From NCBI GenBank assembly GCA_903859155.1, contig CAIOLO010000106.1:1-64000 (forward strand): 64,000 nucleotides of DNA. Reading direction: 5' to 3'. The notes under the pieces were generated by a model. The model was not told the DNA's origin and did not search any database. It worked only from the letters and a program-made list of their open reading frames with translations. Source of the DNA: an uncultured beta proteobacterium (GTDB taxonomy: Bacteria > Pseudomonadota > Gammaproteobacteria > Burkholderiales > SG8-39). The translations under genes and the position numbers were made by a program. This document shows, in pieces, positions 1-9,549 of the stretch. The stretch's first letter is position 1. Each line of letters begins with the position of its first letter.

Positions 1-3000
1 GAGGAGATTCCACCGCAGCACGCGATGCTTCAGGAGCTAATCAATCGGTTGTCGGGAATAGACCGCGAAGTGAAGGCTTCAAATGAAGCGACAGGGCGCC
101 TTCGCGATTGGCTGCGGACAATGCCGGCTACAGGCCGTGTGCGTGTTGCATTGGCGGATGCGCGATGGTTACAAGCCAATCCCACCCGTGATCCCGTAAT
201 TTTGCCTGGACAATCGGTGGTGTTGCCAGTCCGGCCACGTTCGGTGACGGTGGTGACGGATGGCGGTGAACGCTGTGCCGTACCCCATGCTGCCGGGCGG
301 GAAGCAAAGTTCTATCTGCTTGCATGTAATACCGCGGCGGATGGCCAGATTGATTGGGCCTGGGTTGCACAGCCCGACGGAATAGTGCAGCGCATTGGCG
401 TCGCGGGCTGGAATGAGGAAAGGCAGGATGAACCGGCGCCAGGCGCATGGATTTGGGGACCGAGGCGTGGCAGTGGATGGCCTGATGGGTTCTCTGAAAG
501 GCTGATACAGTTTTTAGCGACACAGGGACCGGCAGCGGATCTTGAGGTTGGAAAATCCGTCGATATTCCGAGCGCTGACGTTCGGTGGACATTACGCGCA
601 CCGGACACGGATGGCGGCAAGGATGACAGCAACAGTTATCAGAACTACCGTAGGCGAAATCTGGAACTGACAGCCAGCAATTGGGGCAGTGTGGGTCTTT
701 TGCAGACGCCGACGGCACGGATGCGGGGTGTTGGCGAGTTTTCGCTCAGTTTCAGCCATGCCTATCCGTACACGCTAGGCAACGTTTTCATGCAACCGTT
801 CGAGTGGCTGGAAACAGGATTTCGCTATACCGATATCAGCAATGTTCTCTATGGGCCGGTGAGTTTGAGTGGCAACCAATCCTACAAGGACAAGAGCGTT
901 GATTTCAAGATACGCTTGATGACCGAGTCCGCCTACGTGCCGCAGGTTTCAGTGGGTATTCGGGACGTAACCGGAACGGGATTGTTCGCAGGCGAATATC
1001 TGGTCGGTAGCAAGCGCACCGGATCGTTCGACTGGAGTCTGGGGTTGGGCTGGGGGTATCTAGGGGCGCGTGGTGATATTCGCAATCCATTGGGACGCCT
1101 GCGGGAATCCTTTGACGCGCGGGAAGCGACTGTCGGGACTGGGAAATTTGCTTTTGCAAGCTATTTTCGGGGGCCTACGGCGTTGTTCGGCGGCGTCCAA
1201 TACCAGACGCCTATGGAGAAACTCGTCCTCAAACTGGAATACGACGGTAACAATTATAAGCACGAGCCGTTTGGCAACAATCCGGTGCAGCGCTCTGCTT
1301 TTAATATTGGCGCCGTCTACCGGCTGTATAAATCCGTAGACCTCAACTTTGGCGTGGAGCGCGGCAATACGCTGATGCTCGGCTTTGCTGTGCACACACA
1401 ACTGGACCAGATGTCAGTGCCGAAACAGGGTGATCCGCGGCGAATCGGTGTATTCGAGGAGAGGCCGCTTGGATCCCCGGACTGGGCGGTGACTTATCGC
1501 GATATTTCAACGCAGACGGATTGGCATGTAAGCAGCATCGAACAAGCGGGGCGGGACCTTCGCGTGACGGTGAATGACGCCGATATGGTCTACTGGCGCG
1601 AGCGCCTTGATCGCGTGGTGTCGGTGCTGCATCGCGACGCGCCGGCTTCGGTCGACCGTTTCGTGATTGCTTATCGCCAGAACGGACTGGGCATGGCAGA
1701 ACACGTGGTGGACCGCGATACCTGGGTCGCGCAGCGTACGCGACCGGTCGCTCCGCGCGACTGGCGCGAGGACGTGATAGCGCGTGCAGCGATCGACCAG
1801 GATGCCAGGTCTCCGTTCCTGCAAAAACAGTTGCCGCGGTTCGAATCGGGCATGCGCCTCAACTATCAGCAGAACCTTGGCGGCCCGGATGGGTTCGTTT
1901 TATATCAGATTGGCGTCGTGGAAACCGCCAAGCTGCGCTTGCGCGACGATACCTGGGTTCACGGTCGTGTGCAGTTGGGTCTTCTGGATAACTACGGCAA
2001 GTTCAAATATACGGCGCCCAGCAACCTGCAACGAGTGAGAACGTATCTGCGCGAGTACGTCACCACTTCGCCGCTTACCGTTCCCATCTTTCAGGCGACA
2101 CATGTCGGCCGACTGGGCCAGAACCAGTACTACAGCGTTTATGGCGGCTTGCTTGAATCCATGTTTGCCGGGGTCGGCGCGGAATGGTTGTACCGGCCCA
2201 TGAGCAGCCGTGTGGCGCTTGGAGTGGATGTCAATGCGGTGCAGCAGCGCGGCTTCAGGCAGGATTTCGAGTTGCGCGATTACAAGGTGGCCACCGGGCA
2301 TGGGACGCTTTATTGGGATACCGGCTGGAACGACCTTGAGGCCAAGCTGAGTGCTGGCCGCTACCTGGCGAAGGACGTGGGGGTAACGGTTGATTTGTCG
2401 CGGGTGTTTAAAAACGGCGTCAGGGTTGGCGCATGGTTCACTCGGTCCAATCTTTCGGCAGAGCAATTCGGCGAAGGCAGCTTCGACAAGGGGATTTACC
2501 TTAGCATTCCGTTCGATGCCTTCCTGACGCGATCCAGCAATACCATTGCAAATTTCATCTGGCAGCCTTTGACCCGGGATGGTGGCGCGAAACTGTATCG
2601 CGATGTGCAGTTGTACGGGCTGACGCAGGTTCGCTCGGATAGGACACTGGAATATCGGCAGGCGCCACCGCTCAACGAAGAAGTCATTCCCTCCGACCGT
2701 CGCAATAGCTGGGCGCCCAAGGAAACCGGACCGGAGCCCTACACGCGCGTGCTGGCCAAGCCGAGTGCGCAGCAATGGGCCGCGGCCCCCCGCTATGCCG
2801 AGCGCCTGCACGACGCGCTGTATGCCCAGTACTACCGCGATATTCGGGTGGAGTTCGACGCCAGTTTCAGGCTCATTGTTAATGTGGCCAGCGAGCGTAT
2901 CTCGCCTGCCAGCCTGGCGGTGGGGCGCGCTGCGCGCACCGCCTTGCAGCATGCGCCGCTGGAAACCCGCGAGATCCGCATTGTGTTCGCCGGAAAATCC

Positions 3001-3879
3001 GCGCCGCTGGCGACCTACGATTTCGTTGACATCTCCAAGTTGGCCAATTTTTTCCAGGGGACGATCAATCAGTCAGAACTGGCCGCCTACGTGGTGGTGG
3101 ACTACCTGGACCCCGCCGTGCGAGAAAAATATCCTCTGACGCGGCTTGATGATCTTGAGCCGTATCCTGAACGGGGCCTGGCCGATGTGCTGTTGCCTGA
3201 TACGCGGAATGTAAATCGCGTGGTCGGCGACATCGCGGGGGCCGGAAAGCTCGCCGTGGAAATCGACTGGTGGCGTTTGGGCGCCATGGGTACGGGGATG
3301 GTCATGGCGAGTAGCGTGCTGGATAAGGGCGCCGACCGTTATGCCACCAATCATGCCGCGGCCGGTTGGCTGAAAGCGGGTGTCAAGATAGGCAATGCGC
3401 TACCCGTATTGGCCATCGGCGCGGCCGGACTGGCCGCGCTCAACAGCAGCGATCCGGTGCTCTCGCGTACCGGGTACGCGGCGACCGAGGCGGGAGGCGT
3501 GGCATTTCTTGCCGTCACCGGTTTGAAGTATGTGTTTGGCCGAGCGCGGCCCACACAGGATCTGGGAAACCGGGACTTCAAATTCCTTTCCTCTGCGGGC
3601 GGCCATGACTCCTTTCCCTCAGGTCATACCATAATTTCCTGGGCGATAGCGACCCCGTTCGCCGAGGAGTACCGCGCGCCGTGGCTGTACGGCGTGGCGG
3701 CTGTCACCAACCTGGCTCGCATCGGCAGCCGCCAGCATTGGCTCTCGGATACCGTGGCGGGCAGCTTGCTGGGTTATGGCATAGGCCAGTTCTTTTACCA
3801 ATCCTCGCGCGAAGTCAAAAAGGGCGAACCGCGGGTGATGGTTGCCCCCCAGGGCGTCAGCATGGCGTGGCAATGGTGA
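1..3879 (+). CDS. GfcC/YjbG - YjbH - PAP2 phosphatase fusion protein (5' partial)
   Basis: The reading frame is open from base 1. The first in-window ATG is at base 25, but it has no well-placed ribosome site and no signal peptide follows, so the true start is probably upstream. Numbering from ATG 25, residues about 20-170 look like the GfcC/YjbG capsule domain (WL near 29, PG and VP near 61-68, PGAWIWGP near 137). Residues about 215-1040 look like YjbH (DUF940), a large outer-membrane beta-barrel family linked to exopolysaccharide secretion in E. coli yjbEFGH. Residues about 1090-1265 are a membrane PAP2 phosphatase with all three motifs: K1168-x6-R1175-P1176, P1198-S-G-H1201 and R1232-x5-H1238-x3-D1242. 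PAP2 enzymes dephosphorylate lipid or polyprenyl phosphates. I infer that the protein couples polysaccharide export with carrier-lipid recycling, but the topology of the fusion is unclear. Confidence 0.8.
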   Translation, partial: EEIPPQHAMLQELINRLSGIDREVKASNEATGRLRDWLRTMPATGRVRVALADARWLQANPTRDPVILPGQSVVLPVRPRSVTVVTDGGERCAVPHAAGREAKFYLLACNTAADGQIDWAWVAQPDGIVQRIGVAGWNEERQDEPAPGAWIWGPRRGSGWPDGFSERLIQFLATQGPAADLEVGKSVDIPSADVRWTLRAPDTDGGKDDSNSYQNYRRRNLELTASNWGSVGLLQTPTARMRGVGEFSLSFSHAYPYTLGNVFMQPFEWLETGFRYTDISNVLYGPVSLSGNQSYKDKSVDFKIRLMTESAYVPQVSVGIRDVTGTGLFAGEYLVGSKRTGSFDWSLGLGWGYLGARGDIRNPLGRLRESFDAREATVGTGKFAFASYFRGPTALFGGVQYQTPMEKLVLKLEYDGNNYKHEPFGNNPVQRSAFNIGAVYRLYKSVDLNFGVERGNTLMLGFAVHTQLDQMSVPKQGDPRRIGVFEERPLGSPDWAVTYRDISTQTDWHVSSIEQAGRDLRVTVNDADMVYWRERLDRVVSVLHRDAPASVDRFVIAYRQNGLGMAEHVVDRDTWVAQRTRPVAPRDWREDVIARAAIDQDARSPFLQKQLPRFESGMRLNYQQNLGGPDGFVLYQIGVVETAKLRLRDDTWVHGRVQLGLLDNYGKFKYTAPSNLQRVRTYLREYVTTSPLTVPIFQATHVGRLGQNQYYSVYGGLLESMFAGVGAEWLYRPMSSRVALGVDVNAVQQRGFRQDFELRDYKVATGHGTLYWDTGWNDLEAKLSAGRYLAKDVGVTVDLSRVFKNGVRVGAWFTRSNLSAEQFGEGSFDKGIYLSIPFDAFLTRSSNTIANFIWQPLTRDGGAKLYRDVQLYGLTQVRSDRTLEYRQAPPLNEEVIPSDRRNSWAPKETGPEPYTRVLAKPSAQQWAAAPRYAERLHDALYAQYYRDIRVEFDASFRLIVNVASERISPASLAVGRAARTALQHAPLETREIRIVFAGKSAPLATYDFVDISKLANFFQGTINQSELAAYVVVDYLDPAVREKYPLTRLDDLEPYPERGLADVLLPDTRNVNRVVGDIAGAGKLAVEIDWWRLGAMGTGMVMASSVLDKGADRYATNHAAAGWLKAGVKIGNALPVLAIGAAGLAALNSSDPVLSRTGYAATEAGGVAFLAVTGLKYVFGRARPTQDLGNRDFKFLSSAGGHDSFPSGHTIISWAIATPFAEEYRAPWLYGVAAVTNLARIGSRQHWLSDTVAGSLLGYGIGQFFYQSSREVKKGEPRVMVAPQGVSMAWQW

Positions 3880-3884
3880 GGGCT

Positions 3885-4235
3885 ATGCGTGTGTCATGGG
3901 CTTTGCTGGCGCTGCTGCTGTCGGCCTGTGCAGGGCTACTCGGGGGTGGGGCGGACCAGCGGTCCGATGCCGGGGCGCGGCAGACTTACCGCGCGCGCAT
4001 GGATAAGGAAGTCGAGGTGGTCGTGGCAGTACCCGGGGCCAAGGTTTGCCGGCAACTGACGGTGGGTATCGGTAACCGCGAATGGGTGCGCGGCCTTGTG
4101 GTGGAGGCCGGCGGAGAGGCCATCAGCGTGCGCATCGATGACCCCGGCCAGTACCTGCATACCTTGAATGGTGTTGCAGTGCGACGCGGCGCTGTGGTTC
4201 GCGATGCGTTCGGCAACTGGACTCCTTGCCTGTAA
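3885..4235 (+). CDS. small putative lipoprotein
   Basis: This gene lies 5 bases after the stop of the YjbH-type fusion and is probably in the same transcript. An in-frame ATG at 3873 is an alternative start that would overlap the upstream gene. The 116-residue product starts with a short hydrophobic signal ending in the lipobox LLSAC, so Cys15 would be the lipidated residue. The mature part is rich in beta-type residues (Val, Gly, Arg) and carries two Cys residues, one near the middle and one at the penultimate position. YjbF/GfcB, the lipoprotein of canonical yjb/gfc operons, is about twice as long and I see no clear likeness. The position suggests an envelope role beside the polysaccharide export protein, but the function is unknown. 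Confidence 0.65.
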   Translation: MRVSWALLALLLSACAGLLGGGADQRSDAGARQTYRARMDKEVEVVVAVPGAKVCRQLTVGIGNREWVRGLVVEAGGEAISVRIDDPGQYLHTLNGVAVRRGAVVRDAFGNWTPCL

Positions 4236-4361
4236 TGTCGGGCACCCGCGATGTCGGGCCTCGGCGTTCGCTTGGGTGCCGATTTTTTGGGACCGCGCCG
4301 GCCGGGTCGGCATTCAACGCCGCCAGGATGACGGCCTGACGGCTGATTTGGACGGTCACCC

Positions 4362-4425
4362 CGTAAGACGGCCGCCCCGCAATACGGCCGCCACGCAGTT
4401 CGGCCACCTCGTAAGACGGCCACCT
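4362..4425. repeat. four degenerate 16-bp tandem repeats
   Basis: Four head-to-tail 16-base units (4362-4377, 4378-4393, 4394-4409, 4410-4425) share the pattern CGYARNWCGGCCRCCH, and a fifth unit begins at 4426. They lie between the lipoprotein and the 3' end of msrA. Every unit carries the CGGCC core. No terminator-like T tract follows. Confidence 0.6.
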
Positions 4426-4430
4426 CGTAA

Positions 4431-4991
4431 TCAGGCGCTTTTAAGCTTTTCCATGAAATGCTTGCGGAATTTCGCCACCTTGGGCTCCACTACGTAGGAG
4501 CAGTACGGTTGTCCCGGATTGCGCTCGAAGTATTCCTGGTGGTAATCCTCGGCCATGTAAAAAGTCGAGGCCGCAGTGACCTCCGTGACGATCGGGTCGC
4601 GCCATAGTTTCTTCTTCGCGAGATTCGCGATCACTTCCATTGCCTGAGCCTGCTGTGCGGCTGAGTGGTAGAAGATGCCGGAGCGGTATTGGGTGCCGAA
4701 ATCATTGCCCTGGGCATTCAGCGTGGTCGGGTCGTGAATGACGAAGAACACCTCGAGCAGTTCGCGAAAGGAAACCACCTTGGGATCAAAAGTGATCCGC
4801 ACCACTTCGGCATGCCCGGTATCGCCGCCGCAGATGTCGTCATAGCTGGGATCGGCGGTCTGTCCCCCCATGTAACCTGACTCCACATTGTGGACCCCGT
4901 TGAGCTGGTCGAAGACTGCCTCCAGGCACCAGAAACATCCTCCGGCCAGCGTTGCCTGCTCCAGGCCGGGTGTCGTGTCGGCATTGCTCAT
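4431..4991 (-). CDS. msrA: peptide-methionine (S)-S-oxide reductase MsrA
   Basis: The 186-residue product reduces methionine-S-sulfoxide in proteins and free methionine, using thioredoxin. The family signature GCFWC lies at residues 18-22 with catalytic Cys19, followed by the conserved V-x-S-G-Y-x-G-G segment and the YHQEYF segment. A Cys near residue 164 is a candidate resolving residue. The length matches a stand-alone MsrA; no MsrB domain is attached. The start is supported by GGAGAG about 7 bases upstream (complement of 4995-5003). The gene is divergent from nrdJ and appears monocistronic. The domain lacks a signal peptide, so it acts in the cytoplasm. Confidence 0.95.
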   Translation of the reverse strand: MSNADTTPGLEQATLAGGCFWCLEAVFDQLNGVHNVESGYMGGQTADPSYDDICGGDTGHAEVVRITFDPKVVSFRELLEVFFVIHDPTTLNAQGNDFGTQYRSGIFYHSAAQQAQAMEVIANLAKKKLWRDPIVTEVTAASTFYMAEDYHQEYFERNPGQPYCSYVVEPKVAKFRKHFMEKLKSA

Positions 4992-5090
4992 GTGTTTCTC
5001 TCCAGTTGCAACCGCTCACGCCGGCGGAAACCGGTGGCGCGGTTTTTGATTTTTCCGGGCTGCAGCGGTCGCCGGAAAAAGGTCATCGGG

Positions 5091-5116
5091 CGTCGCCGGC
5101 ATTTGCCGGAATGACG
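5091..5116. repeat. REP-like palindrome (CGTC...CCGGC-ATTT-GCCGG...GACG)
   Basis: An inner stem CCGGC/GCCGG with an ATTT loop is flanked by CGTC/GACG. It resembles the short dispersed palindromes of proteobacterial intergenic regions whose arms read GTCATTCCGGC. It lies between divergent msrA and nrdJ. Only one clear copy is visible here, so repetition in the genome is inferred. Confidence 0.4.
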
Positions 5117-5160
5117 AAAACGATATCTCGAATTTTTATGAAAAAAAAATTCTCAACCTA

Positions 5161-5189
5161 TTGCACCTGCTCACCACAAGAGTAAGCTA
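5161..5189 (+). promoter_or_regulatory. possible sigma70 promoter for nrdJ
   Basis: TTGCAC (5161-5166) and AAGCTA (5184-5189) are separated by 17 bases and lie 27 bases upstream of the nrdJ ATG. The -35 box is good and the -10 box weak. I found neither a B12-box (cobalamin riboswitch) nor an obvious NrdR box here. Confidence 0.3.
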
Positions 5190-5215
5190 CGGCCTACAAA
5201 AATACCAGAATAGCT

Positions 5216-8137
5216 ATGGAACATATCCCGTCCAATACGTTGTTGGCCCCGGATCCCTGGGCTACCCCAATCCCTGAACAGGAAATTGCCGGGGAAGTTC
5301 TCGTCGAAAAATACGCGAAGGACGGTGAGCGCACCGTACAGGAAGTGCGATGGCGAGTCGCACGCGCTCTGGCCGCAGTGGAGCCCGAAGAAAAACGGGA
5401 CTACTGGGAACAAAGATTTCTCGAGACGCAGGAACGCGGCTTCGTGCCGGCGGGCCGCATCAACTCGGCAGCGGGCACCACGCTGGCTGCCACCCTGATC
5501 AACTGTTTCGTGCAGCCGGTGGGCGATTCGATCACCGAAACGCAAGACGGGCGTCCCGGGATTTATACAGCGCTCGCCGAAGCGGCCGAGACCATGCGCC
5601 GCGGCGGCGGCGTGGGGTACGATTTTTCTTCCATCCGGCCGGTGGGCGCCTTCGTCAAGGGCACGCATTCGCGCGCCTCGGGTCCGATTTCCTACATGCG
5701 GGTGTTCGATCGCTCCTGCGAGACGGTGGAATCGGCCGGCGCGCGCCGCGGCGCGCAGATGGGCGTCCTGCGCTGCGACCATCCGGACATCGAAGCCTTC
5801 ATTCACGCCAAGGACGAGGGCGACCTCACCAATTTCAATATCTCCGTGGGTGTCACCGACGCCTTCATGCGCGCGGTGGAGGCCGACAGCAATGTGGAAC
5901 TGGTGCATAGAGCCGAACCCACTGAAGAAATAAAGCTGGGCGGGGCTTATCGTCGCGACGACGGGCTGTGGGTCTACCGCAAGCTGCGCGCGCACGATCT
6001 GTGGGACCAGATCATGCGTTCCACCTACGATCATGCCGAGCCGGGCATCCTGTTTCTCGACCGCATGAATGTCGATAACAACCTCTATTACTGCGAGACC
6101 ATCGAGGCCACCAATCCCTGCGCCGAACAGCCGCTGCCCCCTTATGGATGCTGCTGTCTGGGTTCGATCAACCTGACGCGTTTTGTGCGCTATTCCTTCC
6201 TTCCCGAGGCGTCTTTCGATTTCGAGGCATTCGGCGAAGCGGTCGAGGTGTCGGTACGTATGCTCGACAATGTCCTGGACGCAACCCGCTGGCCTCTGGA
6301 ACTCCAGCATCAGGAGGCCATGAACAAGCGCCGCGTCGGCCTGGGGTTCACCGGCCTCGGCGATGCGCTGATCATGCTGCGCCTGCGCTATGACACGCCG
6401 GAAGCCTGCGAAATGGCCGAGAAGATCTCCGCCTGCATGCGCGACCGCTCCTATGCCTATTCGGCGGACCTCGCGGTGGAACGCGGCGCGTTCCCGCTGT
6501 TCGATGCCGATAAATATTTGTCGGGTGGCAACTTTGCGTCGCGCCTGCCCGAATTGGTAAAGGCCAAAATCCGCAAGCAGGGCCTGCGCAATTCGCATCT
6601 GCTCTCGATCGCCCCCACCGGCACCATCAGCCTGGCCTTCGCCGACAACGCCTCCAACGGCATCGAACCGCCGTTCTCCTGGGCCTATTCGCGCCGCAAG
6701 CGCATGGCCGAGGGTGGGTGGAAGGAATACGCTGTCGAGGATTACGCCTGGCGGCTCTACAAGCACCTGGGCATGGCCGGCAAGATCGAAGGCTTCGATC
6801 CGACGATGAAAAATCTGCCGGAGTATTTCGTCACGGCGCTGGAAATCTCGGCCAAGGCACACAAGGACATGGTCGCCGCAGTGGCGCCTTTTATCGACAC
6901 CTCGATCTCGAAAACGGTGAATGTCCCCGAGGATTATCCCTATGGCGAGTTCGAGAACCTGTACATGTCCGCCTGGAAGGCCGGACTGAAGGGCTTGGCA
7001 ACTTACCGCCCCAACAAGGTTCTGGGCGCAGTGCTTTCGGTGATGCCGGCAACACCGGCCGCCACCCAGGCGCAACCGCAGGACGTGGAACTCGACCACG
7101 CCAACCGGCGGCTGTCGATCCAGTCGCTGCCCGCGCCGGTGCTTGCCTCGCTGGTCTGGCCTAACCGTCCCGAGCTCCCGGAAGGCAATCTCGCCTGGAC
7201 TTACATGATCCGCCACCCCGGTGGCGATTTCGCGCTGTTTATCGGACACATCGACAAGGGCCGCGTGTTTCCCTTCGAGGCCTGGGTCAACGGCAACGAA
7301 CAGCCGCGCGGCCTGGGTGCGGTGGCCAAAACGCTATCCATGGACATGCGCGCCGATGACCGCGCCTGGCTGAAACGCAAACTCGAGGTGCTCGCCACCA
7401 CCCCCGGGGACGAAGCCTTCGAAATGGCCTTCCCGCCGCTGGGTGAGAAGAAGCTCGTGCCCAGCGTAGTCGCGGGCGTGGCGCGCGTCATTGCCTGGCG
7501 CTGCGAGCAACTGGGGGCGCTCGATGAGCGTGCGCCCGACCTGCTCTCGCCCGAAGGCCGGCCGCATCCGCTGCTGGATGCGATGTTCTCGGTTGAAGAA
7601 CCCAGAACCGGCACCGATGGCACGCTGTCCTGGACCGTGGACATTCGCAATCCGGCCACCGGCGAGGATTTCGTGCTTGGCCTGAAGGAAGTGACCCTGC
7701 CCGACGGCGTGATGCGTCCCTACTCCATGTGGCTTGCGGGGCACTATCCGCGTTCGCTGGATGGCCTGGCGCGCCTTCTGTCGCTGGACATGCGCATTAT
7801 CGACCCGGCCTGGATCGGCATGAAACTCAGGAAGCTGCTTACCTATTCCGAGCCGATGTGCGATTTTCTGGCCTTCGTGCCCGGTGAGCGGCGTCAGCAG
7901 AACTGGCCCTCGTCGGTTGCCTATATCGCGCGCCTGATGATCCACCGCTACGCCATGCTGGGCGTGCTCGATGAGCACGGCTTCCCGAAGCAGGGCAAGG
8001 GCAGAATGGAAGTTCCGACGGCAGACACCAATCAGATGTCCGGCAAGCTCTGCAACGAGTGCGGCAACACCAGCGTGATCCGCAAAGACGGCTGCGATTT
8101 CTGTACAGCGTGCGGAGCGGTCGGGAGTTGCGGCTGA
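5216..8137 (+). CDS. nrdJ: adenosylcobalamin-dependent (class II) ribonucleotide reductase
   Basis: The 973-residue enzyme makes deoxyribonucleotides with a B12-generated thiyl radical and needs no oxygen. Residues 1-600 are the catalytic barrel: Cys97 in the INCF segment is the likely redox Cys, NPCAE at 300-304 holds the radical Cys302 and the catalytic Glu, and CCLGSINL follows. Residues about 640-770 and 780-930 are two copies of one domain (compare the [17 protein letters not shown] and [17 protein letters not shown] segments), probably TSCPD-like. The C-terminus carries Cys pairs (CNEC, CDFCTAC, final SCG) that form a zinc and redox tail regenerating the active site. No NrdB-like subunit gene is nearby, which fits class II. 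The ribosome site is weak. Confidence 0.93.
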   Translation: MEHIPSNTLLAPDPWATPIPEQEIAGEVLVEKYAKDGERTVQEVRWRVARALAAVEPEEKRDYWEQRFLETQERGFVPAGRINSAAGTTLAATLINCFVQPVGDSITETQDGRPGIYTALAEAAETMRRGGGVGYDFSSIRPVGAFVKGTHSRASGPISYMRVFDRSCETVESAGARRGAQMGVLRCDHPDIEAFIHAKDEGDLTNFNISVGVTDAFMRAVEADSNVELVHRAEPTEEIKLGGAYRRDDGLWVYRKLRAHDLWDQIMRSTYDHAEPGILFLDRMNVDNNLYYCETIEATNPCAEQPLPPYGCCCLGSINLTRFVRYSFLPEASFDFEAFGEAVEVSVRMLDNVLDATRWPLELQHQEAMNKRRVGLGFTGLGDALIMLRLRYDTPEACEMAEKISACMRDRSYAYSADLAVERGAFPLFDADKYLSGGNFASRLPELVKAKIRKQGLRNSHLLSIAPTGTISLAFADNASNGIEPPFSWAYSRRKRMAEGGWKEYAVEDYAWRLYKHLGMAGKIEGFDPTMKNLPEYFVTALEISAKAHKDMVAAVAPFIDTSISKTVNVPEDYPYGEFENLYMSAWKAGLKGLATYRPNKVLGAVLSVMPATPAATQAQPQDVELDHANRRLSIQSLPAPVLASLVWPNRPELPEGNLAWTYMIRHPGGDFALFIGHIDKGRVFPFEAWVNGNEQPRGLGAVAKTLSMDMRADDRAWLKRKLEVLATTPGDEAFEMAFPPLGEKKLVPSVVAGVARVIAWRCEQLGALDERAPDLLSPEGRPHPLLDAMFSVEEPRTGTDGTLSWTVDIRNPATGEDFVLGLKEVTLPDGVMRPYSMWLAGHYPRSLDGLARLLSLDMRIIDPAWIGMKLRKLLTYSEPMCDFLAFVPGERRQQNWPSSVAYIARLMIHRYAMLGVLDEHGFPKQGKGRMEVPTADTNQMSGKLCNECGNTSVIRKDGCDFCTACGAVGSCG

Positions 8138-8276
8138 TTTTGAATCCATGAGCACACGCAACCCGTTTTTTTCGCCTGGCCTCCTTACCCAGACCGGGGC
8201 AATAGACCTGGCATCGTTAGTTCGGTCCAAGGCGACAGAAGATTTTTCTGCGGCTTCTTCTTCGGGTGGCTCACGC

Positions 8277-9233
8277 TCAAATAGTCGGACCTGATTCCGG
8301 GCCTTTCCTTCCCGCTCGGGTGTTCCTTACCGCGTATAGCGAGTCAAGCTCCTTTCTGAGCCTGCCGTTCCTCATGCGGCGCCCATAATCGTTCGCAAGT
8401 CTTTTTGCGACGCCGTGTGCCTCGGCAACGGACGGCCAACCAGAAACCGCGTCATGTGCCCTGCGCAGCATCTCGTCGCAATCGGCCACCCCTGATTTTT
8501 CGGGTTTCCCTCTCACTCTGACGGTGACAAGGCGGGCTTCCGGCATTGTGATGCCCGCCTGCGACGCCATCTCCGCGTACGCCTTTTCAATGCGGCCGAT
8601 GCACGGCGGGTCGTGCTTCTCGGCTCGGAACTTCACTATCCAGTGGTCAAAATCGGCGGGAATGGATGAGAACCCGGACATGCACCTTGTTCCGTCTTTG
8701 TTGAGTGCCACGGTCACTTTCGGGCTGGCTCCGCCCGGCGACCCTCCCTGTATCCGCAATGATTCCAGTATTTTCCCGGCTGACCCCTCTTGAACCGAAA
8801 GGGCTGCCTCGGCCAAGGATGATAGAACGGGTTCCTCGGAGCTCTCATCAAACGCCATTGCGGGCCGATATTCCAAAGCCCCCATTGCCCTCCCGCCGAT
8901 GTAGGAGAGCCGGTCGAGCGGGGTGATCGCATGGCGTTCCCATGCCAGCTTCTCTTCGAGGACGCGGTCCATCAGAAGCAAGCCCCATCCGTCAGGAAGG
9001 GAATCGTTGAACACCCCGTGCAGTCCGTCGAAATGGTCGTTTTTCGATTTGAACGCCGAAGTGTCGAGAGCCCCCGCGAATGCCGGCGAGAACGGCCGCA
9101 TGGGCGAAAGGCCGAAACCATGAGCACTCCATTCCTTTCCATAGGCGAACCAAATCTTTCCCTTGGTGTCGGCCACGAGGGTTCCGACATGCTCCCCCCC
9201 CATGAAAACCTCGAGACTTGTGGCGTGTTTCAT
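8277..9233 (-). CDS. HipA-family protein lacking the kinase catalytic core
   Basis: The 318-residue protein begins like HipA serine/threonine kinase toxins. The N-terminal subdomain has GVFNDSLPDGWG at about 72-83 and the nucleotide-loop-like GGSPGGASPK near 162-172, and a WIVKF strand with the family E-x-A-Y and AGITMPEARL segments follows to about residue 238. Full-length HipA proteins are near 410-440 residues and then carry the catalytic H-N-x-D-D-H and DLT segments; here the sequence jumps in frame to a tail resembling the extreme C-terminus of the family (WPSVAEAHGV). The kinase is therefore probably dead. It overlaps hipB by 4 bases (ATGA), the usual hipBA arrangement. GC content looks lower than that of its neighbours, which suggests acquisition. 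Confidence 0.75.
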   Translation of the reverse strand: MKHATSLEVFMGGEHVGTLVADTKGKIWFAYGKEWSAHGFGLSPMRPFSPAFAGALDTSAFKSKNDHFDGLHGVFNDSLPDGWGLLLMDRVLEEKLAWERHAITPLDRLSYIGGRAMGALEYRPAMAFDESSEEPVLSSLAEAALSVQEGSAGKILESLRIQGGSPGGASPKVTVALNKDGTRCMSGFSSIPADFDHWIVKFRAEKHDPPCIGRIEKAYAEMASQAGITMPEARLVTVRVRGKPEKSGVADCDEMLRRAHDAVSGWPSVAEAHGVAKRLANDYGRRMRNGRLRKELDSLYAVRNTRAGRKGPESGPTI

Positions 9234-9532
9234 TCCCGTCCTCTTTTTCTGGTTCTCGTTTCCCTCATGATGTCTTCAATGGAAACGCTTTCCCTCACTT
9301 GAAAAACATCGTTGAAGCGATCCATGCAGTCAAGCACGAATGCTATCTTCAGAAGTGAGACGAAAGATATCTCGCCTGTCGTCTCGAATCGTTTCAAAGA
9401 GCCTTCGCTGACACCTGATTTTTCAGAGAGAGTTTTTCGTGAGTAATTCTTTGACAGCCGCATCTCCTTTGCCTTCTCCGCCAAGATTGCGGCTGCTTCT
9501 TTCGGAAATGTAAAAGGCAATATATTATTCAT
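9230..9532 (-). CDS. HipB-like HTH antitoxin / repressor
   Basis: The 100-residue protein has a Xre-type helix-turn-helix at about residues 25-80 (RKTLSEKSGVSEGSLKRFE), the DNA-binding module of HipB antitoxins. It is encoded directly upstream of the HipA-like gene with a 4-base stop/start overlap, so the two are translationally coupled. ATG 9532 was chosen because the HTH family begins about 20 residues before the motif; the frame stays open to 9886 but that extension is low-complexity and unlike the family. AT-rich direct repeats immediately upstream are a candidate operator for autoregulation. With the partner kinase core missing, this protein may now act only as a repressor. Confidence 0.75.
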   Translation of the reverse strand: MNNILPFTFPKEAAAILAEKAKEMRLSKNYSRKTLSEKSGVSEGSLKRFETTGEISFVSLLKIAFVLDCMDRFNDVFQVRESVSIEDIMRETRTRKRGRE

Positions 9533-9549
9533 TAGGCCGCTCCAAGCGT

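Noticed and set aside
4992-5215. Cobalamin riboswitch ahead of nrdJ
   Set aside because: The enzyme needs B12, so I looked for a B12-box and the typical large leader; the 224-base gap shows neither.
5171-7249. Long open frame on the minus strand inside nrdJ
   Set aside because: It mirrors the codon pattern of the well-supported nrdJ gene in a GC-rich genome and shows no family motif; it is an antisense shadow.
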